From assembly GCA_002723015.1 (NCBI GenBank), contig PBNG01000037.1, positions 114,851 through 123,792 of the forward strand: a DNA stretch of 8,942 nucleotides, read 5' to 3'. The DNA is from Roseibacillus sp. Lineage in GTDB: Bacteria; Verrucomicrobiota; Verrucomicrobiae; Verrucomicrobiales; Akkermansiaceae. The first letter of the stretch is position 1. Each line of letters starts with the position of its first letter. Shown here one piece after another: positions 7,571 to 8,942 of the stretch. The translations under genes and the position numbers were made by a program. Below the pieces are notes generated by a model, which was not told the origin of the DNA, ran no database searches, and saw only the letters and a list, made by a program, of their open reading frames with translations.

Positions 7571-8632
7571 CTAGCGTTGATAAATGGGCAGGTAGCGGTA
7601 GGGCACCCCGAGGATGAGAATCGAAAATCCAGTTCCATAGACCGTTCCGTGAGCACCGCTCCAGCTGCCATCCTGCTGCTGCTTGGAGACAATGGTTGCC
7701 GCAATCCTTGGATACCAGGACTGGAAGTCCGACTCCCCGGCCTGATACATGGCCTGAATGGCGTAGTAGTGAGAGTAGTGAAAGCGAGGGTAATTCTTCT
7801 CGAATTTGCGGTCAGGGTAGGCCTTGAGGAAGGCGAGACCGCGCTGGGTGGCCTTGTGACGGAGTTTGCCACACATGATCAGGGACATCACCCCGGCCGC
7901 TGTTCTGGCGAACCCCGGTTCCCCGCCTCCGGGTTGATACCGAAAGCCCCCACTGTCCTCATCCTGACAGGAAAGAACATATTTGGCTGCTTTTTCGATT
8001 GTCGCGTCCGGAACGGAGATGCCGGCTTCGCGGGCTGAATTGAGCGCTACTACGTGCATGACCGTCATGGAGAGATCGGCATCCCGGGGTTCCGGATTGT
8101 AGCGCCATCCTCCCTCGGCATTCTGGGCTCGTAGGATAACGTCGACTGCGCGGCGGAGAGCAGTTTTCAGGCGGGAATTTTTGCTTTGACCCCATGCTTC
8201 TGACAAAGCCAGCACCGCGAGTCCGTGTTCATACATGCCGGCGTGGTTATTCGGGGTACCCATGAAACCGCGCTGTTCCCGGCCCTTGTTGATGAGGTAG
8301 GAGATGGCTTTGTCCATGACGCGCCCCTCCTCTCCTCGGCCGGGGACGTAACCCTTCAGCATGAAGGCCATCAGGCCCACAGATGTTTCAGCCACTGGAT
8401 TCTGGGAACCTCCCCAGCTGCCATCCGGATTCTGGACCCCGCCCTTGGCGAGGTAGGCTAGTCCCTTTTTGATAGAGGCCTCTGCTTCCGGGGTGAGCCT
8501 TGCGATTCCAACGGTCTGGGTCGGGGCAGATTCATCCTGCGCCCCCGATCTGGTCGGGAAGAGGGTCAAGCTGATGAGAGAGGCTGCCGCGAGGGCGGCC
8601 ATGCTGGTGGTGCGAATTGTTCGGGTATTCAT
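7571..8632 (-). CDS. Secreted prenyltransferase/squalene-oxidase-repeat (squalene-cyclase-fold) protein
   Basis: This encodes 353 residues with a signal peptide (hydrophobic 11-25, cleavage near Ala31). The mature part has repeated QW-like motifs of an alpha/alpha-toroid: QNPDGSWGG (67-75), QNAEGGWRY (170-178), QDEDSGGFRY (223-232) and QQQDGSWSG (318-326). It ends in GVPYRYLPIYQR, an ending I recall as typical of this PVC-bacterial family. True squalene-hopene cyclases are about 630 residues, membrane-bound and carry DXDD(T/A)A. This protein is about half that length, is exported, and has DADLSMT (184-190), so the last Asp of the motif is Leu. I therefore consider terpene cyclisation unlikely; a protein- or ligand-binding role, as in other secreted toroids, is more plausible. 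The ATG at 8632-8630 sits in an ATGA overlap with the upstream gene, and GAGGA directly abuts the start codon, too close for a normal ribosome binding site, so translation is probably coupled. Family certain, role unknown. Confidence 0.93.
   Translation of the reverse strand: MNTRTIRTTSMAALAAASLISLTLFPTRSGAQDESAPTQTVGIARLTPEAEASIKKGLAYLAKGGVQNPDGSWGGSQNPVAETSVGLMAFMLKGYVPGRGEEGRVMDKAISYLINKGREQRGFMGTPNNHAGMYEHGLAVLALSEAWGQSKNSRLKTALRRAVDVILRAQNAEGGWRYNPEPRDADLSMTVMHVVALNSAREAGISVPDATIEKAAKYVLSCQDEDSGGFRYQPGGGEPGFARTAAGVMSLIMCGKLRHKATQRGLAFLKAYPDRKFEKNYPRFHYSHYYAIQAMYQAGESDFQSWYPRIAATIVSKQQQDGSWSGAHGTVYGTGFSILILGVPYRYLPIYQR
8629..8632 (-). promoter_or_regulatory. ATGA stop/start overlap joining the repeat-tailed gene and the toroid gene
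   Basis: The TGA (8631-8629) of the upstream gene shares bases with the ATG (8632-8630) of the next gene. Such overlaps usually mean translational coupling by re-initiation of the terminating ribosome. The absence of a properly spaced Shine-Dalgarno supports this. Confidence 0.85.
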
Positions 8633-8942
8633 TCCTCAAGGGCTTCGTAGTACTCCGCAACCATCTTCCTGAACTCGACGGGAAGAGGCTGCACGTAGTT
8701 CTGAATGGCAGCAGAACGTCTGCGCCGGGTGAGAGAATTGATTGACTGGCGGCTTCGTGCGACTGCGTCACCTTGGGCGACCGTCGAGGATGTCCCGGCA
8801 GCGGAGCTTTCCTGAAGGTCGAGAGGGTTGCCCTGACCTTGGCCTCCGCCCTGACCCTGACCCTGACCCTGTCCGCTTCCTTGGCCTGCACCTGCTCCTG
8901 CCCCTGCACCTGCACCTGCACCTGCCCCTGCTCCTGCCCCTG
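8629..8942 (-). CDS. C-terminal part of an unidentified protein with Gly-Ala and Gly-Gln repeats (5' end outside window)
   Basis: The last 103 codons of a gene entering from the right edge, ending at TGA 8631-8629. I chose this frame over the competing open frame on the same strand because its stop forms an ATGA overlap with the next gene and its end looks like real protein. The visible product begins with nine Gly-Ala pairs, continues with Gly-Gln pairs (GSGQGQGQGQGGGQGQG), then a polar linker (DLQESSAAGTSSTVAQGDAV), a basic patch (LTRRRRS) and a short tail (LPVEFRKMVAEYYEALEE). Tails of the form LP-x-E-(F/Y)-R-x-x-V-x-x-(Y/F)-(Y/F)-x-A-L after Gln/Gly-rich linkers occur, from memory, in large planctomycete and verrucomicrobial envelope proteins, some of them DUF4175-like, encoded next to secreted prenyltransferase-repeat proteins. 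I cannot confirm that family from this fragment. It is the most upstream gene seen of the apparent operon. Confidence 0.75.
   Translation of the reverse strand, partial: GAGAGAGAGAGAGAGAGAGQGSGQGQGQGQGGGQGQGNPLDLQESSAAGTSSTVAQGDAVARSRQSINSLTRRRRSAAIQNYVQPLPVEFRKMVAEYYEALEE
8827..8942 (-). repeat. Hexanucleotide repeat coding for Gly-Ala and Gly-Gln dipeptides
   Basis: From 8940 to 8887 the coding strand is nine GGN-GCA hexamers (Gly-Ala). Every alanine uses GCA, while the glycine third base varies among G, A and T. From 8886 to 8827 follows a looser Gly-Gln tract with GGT-CAG repeated. The unit is a multiple of three, so gain or loss of units would change length but keep the frame. The tract reaches the window edge and may continue. 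Confidence 0.85.

Noticed and set aside
7492..7872. Upstream extension of the HEAT protein frame into the toroid gene
   Set aside because: It would overlap about 300 nt of a well-supported gene and place the signal peptide in the interior.
8532..8921. Second minus-strand open frame of 129 codons reading the Gly-Ala repeat as Val-Gln
   Set aside because: It overlaps the toroid gene by about 100 nt and gives repeat-derived, arginine-rich sequence; the other frame has the ATGA junction and a sensible tail.
1..8942. tRNA, rRNA, CRISPR arrays, insertion sequences, phage genes or attachment sites
   Set aside because: Nothing matching these was seen on either strand; nearly all of the window is accounted for by five minus-strand genes.

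Overview
All supportable genes in this window lie on the minus strand and read from right to left. They are packed tightly enough to be one transcription unit. The moderately high GC content, weak Shine-Dalgarno signals and gene types (secreted formylglycine-type sulfatase, signal-peptide-bearing squalene-cyclase-fold protein, HEAT-repeat protein, giant PQQ-like propeller with a discoidin domain) point to the Planctomycetes-Verrucomicrobia-Chlamydiae superphylum. I lean towards Verrucomicrobiota, but the sequence alone does not settle this against Planctomycetota.

Layout in transcription order (right to left): (1) 8942-8629, the C-terminal end of a gene that continues beyond the window, with Gly-Ala and Gly-Gln repeats followed by a short conserved-looking tail. 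(2) 8632-7571, a secreted alpha/alpha-toroid protein of the prenyltransferase/squalene-oxidase-repeat type. Its start overlaps the preceding stop by 4 nt (ATGA). (3) After a 79-nt gap with a small hairpin, 7491-5587, a secreted HEAT-repeat protein with a C-terminal beta-sandwich. (4) 5590-1445, joined to it by a second ATGA overlap: a 1381-residue secreted protein made of a helical TPR-like region, a PQQ-like beta-propeller, a discoidin (F5/8 type C) region and a final beta-rich segment. (5) After a 77-nt gap, 1367 to beyond position 1, a secreted sulfatase lacking only its C-terminal end.

The four genes with visible N-termini all have signal peptides, so the products should act in the periplasm or at the cell surface. 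Three are large repeat or scaffold folds and two carry beta-sandwich modules of kinds that often bind glycans; the last is a probable sulfate-ester hydrolase. A reasonable but unproven reading is an envelope or surface system for binding and desulfating a sulfated polymer, or a conserved envelope operon to which a sulfatase is attached. I saw no RNA gene, CRISPR array, insertion sequence or phage gene, and no convincing promoter or terminator. No stretch longer than 300 bases lacks a gene.
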